64,000 nt of DNA, from contig NZ_JAATOM010000002.1 of the NCBI RefSeq assembly GCF_019207085.1, positions 496,001-560,000 of the forward strand, read 5' to 3'. This DNA comes from Variovorax sp. dw_308 (lineage in GTDB: Bacteria; Pseudomonadota; Gammaproteobacteria; Burkholderiales; Burkholderiaceae_C). Under the pieces are notes generated by a model. That model searched no databases. It was not told the origin of the DNA and worked only from the letters and a program-made list of their open reading frames with translations. A program made the position numbers and the translations under genes. Below, in pieces: positions 45,425 through 54,039 of this stretch (position 1 is the stretch's first letter; the number at the start of each line of letters is the position of its first letter).

Positions 45425-46212
45425 GCCTTGACTCCTTTGGGGTTCAGGAAACGGACCATGTGTTGGGCAATGACTTCCGGCGCCTGCATCGCCGTGACGT
45501 GGCCGATGCCTGGCAGCAGGACGGCGTCCGCGCCACGGATGCGGCCTGCCATCGCGAGCGTCACCGACGGCGGCACCACGCGATCGAGTTCGCCGGCCAG
45601 CACCAGGGTGGGCGCGACGATGTCGGCCACGCCTTGGTCCAGGGTACTGGCCACGGTTGCGGCCCGCCGAGCGGAACGTGTCGACGCGGGCCTCGCGTTG
45701 GCGAAGATGCGCCGCAGTTCCGGCCGTTGCGCGAGAAATGCTTCGGGGAAGAACCACGTCGCCAGCTCTTGTGCGGAGCCCGGCAACCCGCTGCGCAGTG
45801 CGCCCAGGCGGCGTGCATCCGGGCACAGTTCCTCGTAGGGGCGCGGCAGCGGCCAGGTGCTTCCGAGCACGAGGCGATCGATGGCCTGCGGATGCAGCAG
45901 CGCCAGCGCCTGTGCCACGCGTCCGCCGAACGACGAGCCGAACACATGCGCCCGCCTGAAGCCCAGCGCCTTGATGAACTGCTGCGCGTCGTTCGCGAGG
46001 TCCGCCAGCGTGGCCGCGCGCTCGGGCGCCTCGGTGTCGCCGCACTCGCGCTGGTCGTACGCGATCACCGTGAAGTGCTTCGACAGATGCGGCACCAGCG
46101 CGGCGAACATGCTGCGCGAGGCCTCCGCGCCATGCATCAACACGAGCGGCGGGCCTTCGCCGTCGCGCTCGAATGCGGTGCGTACCTCGCCCGCCTGGAT
46201 GAAGTCGGTCAT
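45421..46212 (-). CDS. alpha/beta hydrolase
   Basis: A 263-residue alpha/beta-hydrolase. The oxyanion HG is in LVLMHGAEASRSM (about 23-35), the nucleophile elbow is GSSFGGRV (Ser near 95), the acid is the Asp of GELDRVV (about 212) and the base is His of GIGHVTA (about 240). This is the pattern of meta-cleavage-product or lactone hydrolases in aromatic pathways. Overlaps on both sides by ATGA show tight coupling with the VOC protein and the ABC ATPase. Confidence 0.88.
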   Translation of the reverse strand: MTDFIQAGEVRTAFERDGEGPPLVLMHGAEASRSMFAALVPHLSKHFTVIAYDQRECGDTEAPERAATLADLANDAQQFIKALGFRRAHVFGSSFGGRVAQALALLHPQAIDRLVLGSTWPLPRPYEELCPDARRLGALRSGLPGSAQELATWFFPEAFLAQRPELRRIFANARPASTRSARRAATVASTLDQGVADIVAPTLVLAGELDRVVPPSVTLAMAGRIRGADAVLLPGIGHVTAMQAPEVIAQHMVRFLNPKGVKA

Positions 46213-46616
46213 GCCGCGCCCTCCTCTTCCATGTCTTGCCAGAAGGTCATCTCGATCTTCAGTCCGCGCGGGTCGTGCAGGAACAGCTGCTGGATGGCCC
46301 ATCCGGGAATCGGCGCCTCTGCAAAGGGCACGCCGGCCGCGGCAAGGTGCTCGCGCATTTCCTTCAGGCCCTGCGCGCGGAACGAGATGTGGTCCAGGTG
46401 GCCGGTGACGGGCCGCACCGCCGCATCCGGCATCGACAGATGCGCATACAGGTGCACGATCGGTTGGCCTTCCGCATAGAGCCAGGCGCCGGGCGCGGGA
46501 ATGTCCGGCCGCGCGCCGACCTGCAGGCGCAGCACGCGCGTGTAGAAGTCGAGCAGCGGCGGCAGTTCTTCCGGCGTGCAGCGGATCGTGAAATGGTGCA
46601 GTGCGGTGACGGGCAT
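46209..46616 (-). CDS. VOC (glyoxalase/dioxygenase superfamily) protein
   Basis: A 135-residue protein with one complete VOC module: metal-site candidates are His in LHHFTI (about 7), His in HLDHISF (about 75) and Glu in KIEMTF (about 122), with the family hallmark HDPRGLKIE. It could be a ring-cleavage dioxygenase-like enzyme, an isomerase or a resistance protein. The ATG at 46616 follows GGAGG; a TTG two codons earlier overlaps the GAF gene's stop. Confidence 0.82.
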   Translation of the reverse strand: MPVTALHHFTIRCTPEELPPLLDFYTRVLRLQVGARPDIPAPGAWLYAEGQPIVHLYAHLSMPDAAVRPVTGHLDHISFRAQGLKEMREHLAAAGVPFAEAPIPGWAIQQLFLHDPRGLKIEMTFWQDMEEEGAA

Positions 46617-46618
46617 GG

Positions 46619-47188
46619 TCAAACCTCCACGAGGCTGCCGAGCGACGCGCCGGCGAAACGTTGCGCCAGGCCGGGTGCGACCGGCACCCAGCGCGCCGCA
46701 GCCAGCGCCAGCAGGCGGATACCCAGGACCTCGTGCGGCAGCCAGTGGGCGCGGGTGCCGAAGACGTTGAAGGTGGCGTAGCAGAGCGGGCCTTGCAGCA
46801 GCGGCACGTTGATCACGCTCTGCAGCCCCAGCGCATGCATCTCCTCGAAGTCATCGAAATGAAGCGGCAGCGCCTGGGCGCCCTCTGCGACGAACACGCG
46901 GCCGTGCACGAACAGGCATTCGGTCCACGGCGTGAGCGTCTTGCGCTTGGTGCCTTTGACCGGGAAGCACTCCGCTTCGGATGAATAGAAGCGGCTCAGC
47001 CGGATCTCGTCGATCGGGTCGTGCGCCGTGGTCACGTTCTGCTGGATGCTGAAGATGCTGTCGCCGGCAATCTGACGGCGGCAAGCATCGATCAGGCGCA
47101 GGGCGGCGTCGATCCCTTGCGCCTCCGGGAGCGCGTCGAGCAGTGGGACCAGGTGGTCTGTGATGGGGGATGCGGTGGCGTTGGGCAT
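46619..47188 (-). CDS. small GAF-domain protein
   Basis: A 189-residue protein that is almost entirely one GAF-like domain (FSIQQNVTTA..., PWTECLFVHGRVFVAE, SVINVPLLQG...YATFNVF). It has no output domain. It is the first gene of the seven-gene catabolic operon, which is unusual for a sensor, so it may be an enzyme or a ligand-binding accessory protein. The function is not recognised. Confidence 0.75.
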   Translation of the reverse strand: MPNATASPITDHLVPLLDALPEAQGIDAALRLIDACRRQIAGDSIFSIQQNVTTAHDPIDEIRLSRFYSSEAECFPVKGTKRKTLTPWTECLFVHGRVFVAEGAQALPLHFDDFEEMHALGLQSVINVPLLQGPLCYATFNVFGTRAHWLPHEVLGIRLLALAAARWVPVAPGLAQRFAGASLGSLVEV

Positions 47189-47200
47189 GAAGAAAGTCTA

Positions 47201-47241
47201 GGCCCATCAATTCACCAAAGTGCACTAAATTCTGATGGCCC
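47201..47241. promoter_or_regulatory. candidate LysR operator between the GAF gene and the LysR gene
   Basis: The 68-bp divergent intergenic region holds an interrupted dyad: ggcccatca (47201-47209) and tgatggccc (47233-47241), eight of nine positions complementary, with gtgcac at its centre. Position and symmetry are right for the binding site of the LysR protein encoded next to it, which would control both directions. Not tested. Confidence 0.6.
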
Positions 47242-47256
47242 GATAACCTACGAGTT

Positions 47257-48234
47257 ATGACCATGCCGAACATCCGGGACCCCGCCACCGACCTGCAACA
47301 CGCGCTGCTGTCGCGCCTGAAGATGCGCCAGCTTTCATTGCTGCAAGCCATCGATCGCCACCGCACGCTGGGTCGCGTGGCGGCCGAGATGCGGCTGAGC
47401 CAACCGGCCATCACCAAGGCACTGCGCGAAGCGGAAGACATCTTCGGCAGCAAGCTGTTCGAGCGCACCAGCCGAGGCCTGGTCCCTACGCCTGCGGGCG
47501 AGGCCGTGTTGCGCTACGCCCATCGATGGCTGGCCGACCTGGAGGCCACCACGCGCGTCCTCACCTCGCTGGAAGCCGGCCACGGCGGGCGCCTGCGCCT
47601 GGGCCTGACGCCGCAGGTGCCGCAACAACTGCTGTCCGCGGCACTCAACCATCTGCTGAACCGCACGCCGCGCATGGCCGTCATGACGCGCGAAGGAACG
47701 ACCGACGAACTCGTCGCCGGCCTCGTCGCGCGAGAACTCGACTGTGCGATCGGCCGCTCCTACGACGGCGATGCAAGCGAAGTGGTGCAGGAGGCCATCC
47801 ACCAGCAGGAGCCCTGCCTCGTGGTGTGCGCGACCAGCGTCAAGCGGCTGTCCCGCGGAGCGCTGGACTGGGCACGGCTGGCCCAGCTCGACTGGATCCT
47901 GCCGCCGCCCAACACGCCCATGCGCCGAACCTACAACGCGATCTTCGTGGGCGCGGGCGTGCAGCCGCCGCTGCCGATGCTGGAAACCACGTCGATCCGC
48001 AGCATCGAGATGGTGCTGCGGACCGAAACGAACGCGGTCTCGATCCTGGCCCGCGACGTGGTGGCCGAGATGGCGCGCGGGGGCCACTGCGCGGCCCTGC
48101 CCTACCGACTGAGCTGGAACCTGCCGCCGGTGAGCTTCTTCACGCTGAAGGAACTGGAGGCGCACCCGACCGTGCGCTCGCTCAGGGCGGCCGTGACCGA
48201 AACCGCGCGGGGCATGCAGCGCACGACGGCGTGA
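47257..48234 (+). CDS. LysR-family transcriptional regulator
   Basis: A 325-residue LysR regulator. The winged HTH spans about residues 20-80 (RQLSLLQAIDRHRTLGRVA, MRLSQPAITKALREAE, LFERTSRGLVPTPAG), followed by the periplasmic-binding-like effector domain. Divergent from the GAF-to-monooxygenase operon, it is the likely activator, with the inducer probably the imported compound. Two ATGs (47257, 47263) are possible. Confidence 0.92.
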   Translation: MTMPNIRDPATDLQHALLSRLKMRQLSLLQAIDRHRTLGRVAAEMRLSQPAITKALREAEDIFGSKLFERTSRGLVPTPAGEAVLRYAHRWLADLEATTRVLTSLEAGHGGRLRLGLTPQVPQQLLSAALNHLLNRTPRMAVMTREGTTDELVAGLVARELDCAIGRSYDGDASEVVQEAIHQQEPCLVVCATSVKRLSRGALDWARLAQLDWILPPPNTPMRRTYNAIFVGAGVQPPLPMLETTSIRSIEMVLRTETNAVSILARDVVAEMARGGHCAALPYRLSWNLPPVSFFTLKELEAHPTVRSLRAAVTETARGMQRTTA

Positions 48235-48241
48235 ATGCGGA

Positions 48242-49459
48242 TCAAGCCTGCAAGCTGCCCCCGCTCGCTTCGGCACCGCCGGCGTACCTCGCCACAAGCC
48301 TCGCGCGGCGTTCCGGATCCGGGTCGATGTTCACGCGCGCCAAGTTGCCATTCACATGCGGCAGCGCCAGCAGCCGCGGGTCCATGACGCGGAACCACAG
48401 CGCGGGAACATACGAGAGCGGGAACATGCCGAAGTAGCCGCTCGGCAGTTGCGGAAGGTCCTCGAAGTGCCGCAGCGACTGGTAGCGGCGCAATGGATAC
48501 GCGTGATGGTCCGAGTGCCGCTGCAGGTGAAACAGCGCAAGGTTGGTGACCAGGTGGTTGGTGTTCCACGAGTGGTGCGGCTTCGGCGTTTCGTACTTGC
48601 CATTCGGCAGTCGCTCGCGCAGCAGCCCGTAGTGCTCGACATAGTTCGCCGACGTGAGCTGCCACCACGCCACTATGTTGTGCACAGCCAGGAAGGGCAC
48701 CATCACCCATCCGAAAGCGACGATCAGCGAGACCTGCAATACCGCCGTCACGGCATAGCTCTGCAGCATGGTGTTGTGCACGCTCCAGACCGACCTGCGC
48801 TGCTGGGCAAGGCGCTCGGCCTCCAGCGACCATGCGCGGCGGATGCCACCCGGCAGTTCCCGGCAGGCGAATCGATAGATGCTCTCGCCCATGCGCGCGC
48901 TCGCGTGGTCCTCGGGCGTCGATACCGAGCGATGGTGCCCGCGTCCGTGCTCGACGGTGAAGTGCCCGTAGGCCGGCACCGCGAGGACGAGGCGCGCCAG
49001 CCATTGCTCGATCGCGGTGTTCTTGTGCCCGAGTTCGTGCCCCGTGTTGATGCCCAGCCCCGAGTCGGTGCCTGCCACGTAGGCGAGCATCAGCACCGCC
49101 CACCACGACAGGTCGTGCGTTCCCACCCACCAGGCGCAGCCGATGAGCGCGACGAAATGCAGCGGCACCGTGAGCCAGGTGAGCCAGCGGTAGTAGCGCT
49201 CCAGCTCGAGCTGCGGCACGACGGCTTCGGGTGGATTGTTCTGGTCCTCCCCGATCAGCAGGTCCAGAAGCGGCATCAGGCCGTAGCTGATCAGCAACGG
49301 CAGGCCCAGGGCGATCTCGTGGCCAGTGGCGGCGTGCAACGCGATGCCGGTGAACGGCAACAGCGGGTAGACCACGGACAACAGCCACCACCAGCGCTTC
49401 CTGTCGCGGTACTCGACGCGCTGGTGATCGGGACCGACGGAAAGATACAGCTTCGTCAT
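48242..49459 (-). CDS. alkB: alkane 1-monooxygenase (AlkB family membrane di-iron hydroxylase)
   Basis: A 405-residue integral membrane hydroxylase. All histidine clusters are present: HELGHK (about residue 139), EHGRGHH (about 169), NYVEHYGL (about 268) and LQRHSDHH (about 311). It oxidises medium-chain alkanes or related chains to alcohols, taking electrons from rubredoxin and rubredoxin reductase; neither is encoded in the window. The ATG at 49459 lies about 10 nt after GAGGTG. It is convergent with the LysR gene, 8 bp apart. Confidence 0.93.
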   Translation of the reverse strand: MTKLYLSVGPDHQRVEYRDRKRWWWLLSVVYPLLPFTGIALHAATGHEIALGLPLLISYGLMPLLDLLIGEDQNNPPEAVVPQLELERYYRWLTWLTVPLHFVALIGCAWWVGTHDLSWWAVLMLAYVAGTDSGLGINTGHELGHKNTAIEQWLARLVLAVPAYGHFTVEHGRGHHRSVSTPEDHASARMGESIYRFACRELPGGIRRAWSLEAERLAQQRRSVWSVHNTMLQSYAVTAVLQVSLIVAFGWVMVPFLAVHNIVAWWQLTSANYVEHYGLLRERLPNGKYETPKPHHSWNTNHLVTNLALFHLQRHSDHHAYPLRRYQSLRHFEDLPQLPSGYFGMFPLSYVPALWFRVMDPRLLALPHVNGNLARVNIDPDPERRARLVARYAGGAEASGGSLQA

Positions 49460-49841
49460 GCTGGGGCACCTCGGAGGAACTTCGACATTCTTCGCCCAAG
49501 CGCGCGGCAGGGCAATCCTTTGCCTTCGGCTCGCCGAAGCCTTGACCACCGCCGCGGCTTCCCGCTCGTACACGCGCACTTCACGCCACGCGAGTGCGGC
49601 ACGCAAGTTGCGTGTATCGATGCACTGGCGAAATGGCGATCCGTCATCCACCATTGCGGTGCATTCAGATGTCTCCTCCACCCTCACGTTGGTGGACTTG
49701 GTCCTCGGGGCGCACGCCCCGGGGACTTTTCTTGCCTCATCGGAACCGCACCGCCCGATCGGTGCACCGTCTCGCGCACCCGGGGGCCACGCCGCCCTGC
49801 AGGCCCTTGCCCCGTGCGTCGATTCGCTGCACCCTATGCGC
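49460..49841. other. gene-free stretch between alkB and the PHA-granule protein gene
   Basis: About 380 bp with no convincing gene on either strand. It must hold the alkB promoter and that of the plus-strand gene. It contains a hairpin followed by T-rich sequence at 49702-49734 and a weaker stem around 49523-49541 (cttcgg-ctcg-ccgaag). Nothing else was recognised. Confidence 0.6.
49702..49734 (+). terminator. candidate intrinsic terminator or attenuator
   Basis: A 10-bp GC-rich stem, tcctcggggc/gccccgggga with one G-T pair and a gcac loop, followed by cttttcttg. It points in the plus direction but no plus-strand gene ends just before it, so it could be an attenuator in the leader of the downstream PHA-associated gene or the end of an unseen transcript. 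Confidence 0.5.
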
Positions 49842-50153
49842 ATGGCAACGCCCATCGTCATCAGCATTCCACATCAGCTCGGCCGCGCCGAGGCGCGACG
49901 TCGCATCGAGGGCGGTTTCGCGAAGATCATCCACCTGTTGCCCGGCAGCAGCGGGGCCCGCAGCGAGCGCTGGGACGGTGACCGGCTCATCTTCAGCGTC
50001 GCCGCGCTGGGGCAGACCATTTCGGGCGCAATTCAGGTCCTCGACGCCACAGTCACGATGGAAATCGAGTTGCCCGGTGTGCTCTACGTCATCGCCGGCG
50101 GACTCAGAGACAGGCTTCAGAAAATGGGCCAACTACTACTGACAAGGAAGTAG
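49842..50153 (+). CDS. polyhydroxyalkanoate-system family protein
   Basis: A 103-residue protein matching the family often annotated as polyhydroxyalkanoic acid system protein (PHA_gran_rgn): PIVISIPHQLGRAEARRRIEGG at the start and GVLYVIAGGLRDRLQ near the end. Its role on the PHA granule is poorly known. The second of two close ATGs (49836, 49842) is preferred from family N-termini, without ribosome-binding-site support. Confidence 0.75.
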   Translation: MATPIVISIPHQLGRAEARRRIEGGFAKIIHLLPGSSGARSERWDGDRLIFSVAALGQTISGAIQVLDATVTMEIELPGVLYVIAGGLRDRLQKMGQLLLTRK

Positions 50154-50186
50154 CGGATTTTGCAGCGCAGAGCAGCGCAATCGTGT

Positions 50187-51182
50187 TCAGTGCCAGATCG
50201 CGGTCAGGACCTGTGCGAGGCGCGCACCCGCCCTGGCAATCTCCTTGCGCTGGACATCCGTCTTCAGCTTTGAGTAGCCGGCAGGCAGCGTGACGCCGTG
50301 GTGATGATGGGCATCCGCGGCGGCGTAGGTGACGCCGTCGAACGCGACTTTCCCATCGGTGAGCGTTTCGGTCGCCCATGCTGTCGACCAGCCCGACATG
50401 TCTCCCGCCGTCACGGGCACCGCGCGCGCAAGCGTCATCAGGGCCGCCGATGGCGGCTGCGACGCAAGGCTCGATGCCACCGTGTCCCATTCGCCGTGGA
50501 GTTTCTTTGAGCCGATGAGCAGGTCGTTGCCACCGTGTGTTTCGGTGTCCGCGTCAAAGGGGTCTTCGTCCGGGTCCACCACCTTTCCGGTGGCATCCAC
50601 GTAGACGGCGACCACGTGCAGCGGCTGATGGATGTCGCCGACGTAGTGAGACAGCAGGCGCAATGCCTCCTTCTTGCTCGTGATGTCGAACGGTGGTGGA
50701 CACGGCTTGCCCTGGAGCACGGCGATGGTCGCGGCAATGGCCGAGACGACGTCCTGGTCGGTGGTTCCGACCTTCCCCTTCTCGTAGGCCACGCGTTGCA
50801 CCGCGACGTCGGTGTAGTGGTACTGCTTGTGGCAGGGCTCGGTGTTGTTGAATCGCGAGGTGCAGTTGCCCACATTGCGGCGTACGAAGGCTTCCATCTG
50901 CCGCTCGCTGGCCGCGTTCTCATAGATGGCGCATTCGGCGTACCGGCCCTCGCCGCCATACTTGAAGGTCGTGGGACTCACGCCCTTGGCGCAATCGGCC
51001 CAGACCGAGGCGGTGCGCAGGGTGCTCCCCAGGATCTTGCGGACCTGCGTGGCGGTTGGCGTTCCCGCGATCATCGCGTCGGCGATCGCGCCGACTTCCA
51101 TGTGGCCATTGGGTCCGTAGGCGAACGTGCTTCCGCACGCGACGGTGCAAGCGAAAGCCAGGGCGCATAGTCTTGCTGACAT
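50187..51182 (-). CDS. S1/P1-type nuclease, exported
   Basis: A 331-residue zinc-dependent nuclease of the S1/P1 family. The signal peptide (LCALAFACTVACGSTFA) ends near residue 21. The zinc ligands are present: GH in YGPNGHMEV, Asp in WADCAKG, HYTDV, SHYVGDIHQPLH, HGGND and LHGEWDTV. The mature N-terminal residue appears to be Tyr where the family normally has Trp. It cleaves single-stranded nucleic acid outside the cytoplasm. AAGGAGAG precedes the ATG. Confidence 0.9.
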   Translation of the reverse strand: MSARLCALAFACTVACGSTFAYGPNGHMEVGAIADAMIAGTPTATQVRKILGSTLRTASVWADCAKGVSPTTFKYGGEGRYAECAIYENAASERQMEAFVRRNVGNCTSRFNNTEPCHKQYHYTDVAVQRVAYEKGKVGTTDQDVVSAIAATIAVLQGKPCPPPFDITSKKEALRLLSHYVGDIHQPLHVVAVYVDATGKVVDPDEDPFDADTETHGGNDLLIGSKKLHGEWDTVASSLASQPPSAALMTLARAVPVTAGDMSGWSTAWATETLTDGKVAFDGVTYAAADAHHHHGVTLPAGYSKLKTDVQRKEIARAGARLAQVLTAIWH

Positions 51183-51442
51183 GGAACTCTCCTTGAGATG
51201 AGTGGCAACCCTCGACGCTAGTCGCTTCAACCTCTTGAGGCGACCCCACACGGGAGGAGGAATCACACCCCAGGCTTTGACGTACGCCGCAACCGATGCG
51301 TTGACGCTCGGCGATGGCAGCATGACCGCTCGTTGCCAGGCCCTGCGGGTCGGCGGACCCGGAGACATCGCGCAGATCCGCACCTATCATGTGTCGACCC
51401 GGCCAATCAACGTATTTCGGCAGTTCCATCAAGGACTCGAAT

Positions 51443-52867
51443 ATGGACATTCCACCGTCAGGGCTTTCGCGTCGCGGCTTCATGGGCGGCGTCGGCGCCG
51501 GAGGTCTGGCCCTTGGGGCCAGCCTGATGGGGCACGCCGGAAGCGCAACCGCGGCATCGCTGATCGACGTGAACACGGTCACCACGCCAGTCTCCAGCGT
51601 GCAGGCCCTGCCGAGCGCCTATTACCTCACCAACGTCCGTCTCGAGACCGGCTTTGTCGAGGAGAAAAAGGCCTGGCTCGATACGCCGGTCCTCACGCAT
51701 ACCAGGACCGAACTGAAGACGTTGCGCATCGCCAGTGGCGCGGTTGCCGAAATCCTGGATGCGAAGTCGGCTGTGCCTCCAGACGCCGCGGTCTATGACG
51801 CGCAAGGGCAGTTGATGCTGCCGACCTTTCGTGACATGCACATCCACCTGGACAAGACCTTCTACGGCGGCCCGTGGGAAGCAACACTTCCCACGCAGCA
51901 TGGCCGGGCAGATCGCGTCGCCCAGGAGCACGAACTCCTGCCCAGGCTTCTCCCGATGGCCGAAGAGCGTACGGCTGCCATGGTCCGTCTCATGCACTCG
52001 CAAGGCACGACGGTGTGCCGCAGCCATTGCAATGTCGATCCCGTCAGCAAGCTGGGCAATCTCGAACATCTCAAGGCGTCGCTCGAGCGTTTCAAAGGCA
52101 CGCTTGATTCGAGGATCATCATCTTTCCGCAACACGGCCTGCTGGCCTCCGACAGCACAGGCTTGATGCGCGAGGCGCTGAGGTCGGGCGGTGTCAGCTA
52201 TGTCGGCGGGGTCGACCCTACCTCCTTCGATCACGCGATGGAGAAGTCGGTTGATACGACGGTACAACTCGCGATCGATTTCAACGTCGGCATCGACATC
52301 CATATCCATGAGCCGCGCGCAACCGCCCTGCCCGCTTTCAATCGCATCATGGATCACGTGGAGAAGAACAAACAGCTGCAAGGCAACGTGACCTTCAGCC
52401 ACGCCTATTCCCTGGCCGAGCTCTCCAGGGACGAACTCAAGGACATCGCAGCCCGCATGAAGGCGCTGGACGTCACCCTGGCCAGCGCGGTTCCGTTGGG
52501 CAGGAGCGCCATGCCGCTGCGCGAACTGCACGAGGCGGGCGTCAAGGTGATCTGCGGCACCGACAGCGTCATGGACTGGTGGAACTCGTTTGGCAATTGC
52601 GACATCCTGCAGAAGGCGCAGGAGATCGCCCGACTCCAGTACGCCAGCACGGAGTACGAGATCAGCCGCACGCTGGGCTATGCGACCGGCTTCGTCACGC
52701 CGCTCAACGAAAAAGGTGAGCAGGCCTGGCCGAAAGCCGGGGACGAGGCGAGCTTCAATCTTCTGCCTGCGAGTTGCTCGGCTGAAGCGGTTGCCCGTCT
52801 ACCCGTCCGCAATGCCGTATTTCACAAGGGCAAGCTCGTCCACGGCGCAGTCCCGAAGGCCGCATGA
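51443..52867 (+). CDS. amidohydrolase (cytosine-deaminase-like), Tat-exported
   Basis: A 474-residue metal-dependent hydrolase with a twin-arginine signal (SRRGFMGG, residues 9-16). The catalytic domain has MHIHLDKTF (about 131), the CRSHCNVDP and DIHIHEPRA histidines, FSHAYSL and CGTDSVMDWW (about 371), the pattern of CodA-type cytosine deaminases and relatives. Export makes nucleobase salvage unlikely; an extracytoplasmic cyclic amide or amine is more plausible. AAGGA precedes the ATG at 51443. It stands alone, divergent from the nuclease. Confidence 0.85.
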   Translation: MDIPPSGLSRRGFMGGVGAGGLALGASLMGHAGSATAASLIDVNTVTTPVSSVQALPSAYYLTNVRLETGFVEEKKAWLDTPVLTHTRTELKTLRIASGAVAEILDAKSAVPPDAAVYDAQGQLMLPTFRDMHIHLDKTFYGGPWEATLPTQHGRADRVAQEHELLPRLLPMAEERTAAMVRLMHSQGTTVCRSHCNVDPVSKLGNLEHLKASLERFKGTLDSRIIIFPQHGLLASDSTGLMREALRSGGVSYVGGVDPTSFDHAMEKSVDTTVQLAIDFNVGIDIHIHEPRATALPAFNRIMDHVEKNKQLQGNVTFSHAYSLAELSRDELKDIAARMKALDVTLASAVPLGRSAMPLRELHEAGVKVICGTDSVMDWWNSFGNCDILQKAQEIARLQYASTEYEISRTLGYATGFVTPLNEKGEQAWPKAGDEASFNLLPASCSAEAVARLPVRNAVFHKGKLVHGAVPKAA

Positions 52868-52980
52868 CGGCCTTGCTTTGCAGCCCCGTCGCAAACCTTT
52901 GCATTGCCCTTCTCATATGAGTTGCGCGCCGGGATCTTTGCAGCAGGAAACGGGGTTTGGAGCCCGGCGTAGCAGGCTCC

Positions 52981-54039
52981 TCACCCACGTCTATCGGACG
53001 ATCCTCGTATCACCAGTTGTCCCGGCAAGAGGATCTGCCTCGGTGCCGCTTGCTCACCATGCAACCGATCGATCAGGCAGGTGGCCGCCGCCCGCCCGAT
53101 CGCATCGGTCGGCTGGGCAATGGCGCTCAGTCCGGGGCCGATGAGGGGTGCCCACTCGGGATCGTCAAAACCCAGAAATCCCACGTCGGCGCCGAACCTC
53201 CAATGGCACTGCGCCGCAATGCTTGCAATGCGCAGCGTGACCACGGCGTTGCCGGAGATGACGGCAGCGCGTCGACCATCCTTCGCGCTTTTCGCGCGGA
53301 GAAGAAGTGCACGTATCGCGTCTTCCAGCAACTGGCCGTCTTCCTCCGAATACTCGAACACCTGACCTGCCACCAGCCCGGCTTGCGAAGCAATGCATTT
53401 GTTGAATGCAGTCGCACGCTCGCGCCGACTGCTCACGCCCTTCTTCGGCTCGGTGACGTACATGAGTTCACGGTAGCCATTCCCGATGAGGTGCTTGCAG
53501 GCGGTCTCCATCGCGTCGGCGCTGTCCAGGGCCACGAAATCGGCCGTCATGCCGCTGTGTCGCCGATCCACCAGCACGGCAGGCTTGCCGCTGCGCTCGA
53601 GCGCTTCCACGACGCCAGCCCCGCGGCCCAGCGTGTTCAGGATGAAGCCGTCGACCTGGTAGCCCGCCAGCGCATCGATGGCTTCGCGCTCGCGTCCGAC
53701 CGCATTCCCCAGATTGAAAAGCATGACCAGGTAGCCGGCTTCCTGGCACGCCTTTTCCGCGCCTCTCAAGACCGCGACGGAATACGGATTGGTGATGTCC
53801 GCCACGATCAGGCCGATCAATCGCGAACGACCACGGCTGAGCGCCTGGGCCATCGGGCTGGGCGCGTAGTCGAGTTCGGCGATCGCCTTCTTGACGCGCG
53901 CTGCGATGTCGGGCGTGAGCAGCTTCTCGTGATTGAAATATCGCGAGACAGTGGCCTTGGATACGCCGGCAGACGCCGCGACGGCCGCAATGGTGGGGCG
54001 TCGAGCCTGCAAGCTGTCATGAGAAGCAGCTGATCTCAA
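52981..54039 (-). CDS. LacI-family transcriptional regulator
   Basis: A LacI repressor of about 352 residues. The HTH is PTIAAVAASAGVSKATVSRYFN, the hinge is ELDYAPSPMAQALSRGRS, then the sugar-binding-like domain (GLIVADITNPY...). No in-frame ATG lies near the HTH; the TTG at 54039, overlapping the kinase stop as TTGA with GGGCGG upstream, is the best start (another TTG is at 54012). It is the last gene of the transporter operon, so it would repress its own operon through the palindromes at 58066 and 60065. Confidence 0.85.
   Translation of the reverse strand: MRSAASHDSLQARRPTIAAVAASAGVSKATVSRYFNHEKLLTPDIAARVKKAIAELDYAPSPMAQALSRGRSRLIGLIVADITNPYSVAVLRGAEKACQEAGYLVMLFNLGNAVGREREAIDALAGYQVDGFILNTLGRGAGVVEALERSGKPAVLVDRRHSGMTADFVALDSADAMETACKHLIGNGYRELMYVTEPKKGVSSRRERATAFNKCIASQAGLVAGQVFEYSEEDGQLLEDAIRALLLRAKSAKDGRRAAVISGNAVVTLRIASIAAQCHWRFGADVGFLGFDDPEWAPLIGPGLSAIAQPTDAIGRAAATCLIDRLHGEQAAPRQILLPGQLVIRGSSDRRG

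Noticed and set aside
53817..54020. ATG at 54020 as the start of the LacI gene
   Set aside because: It is out of frame with the helix-turn-helix and yields an unrelated 67-codon frame.
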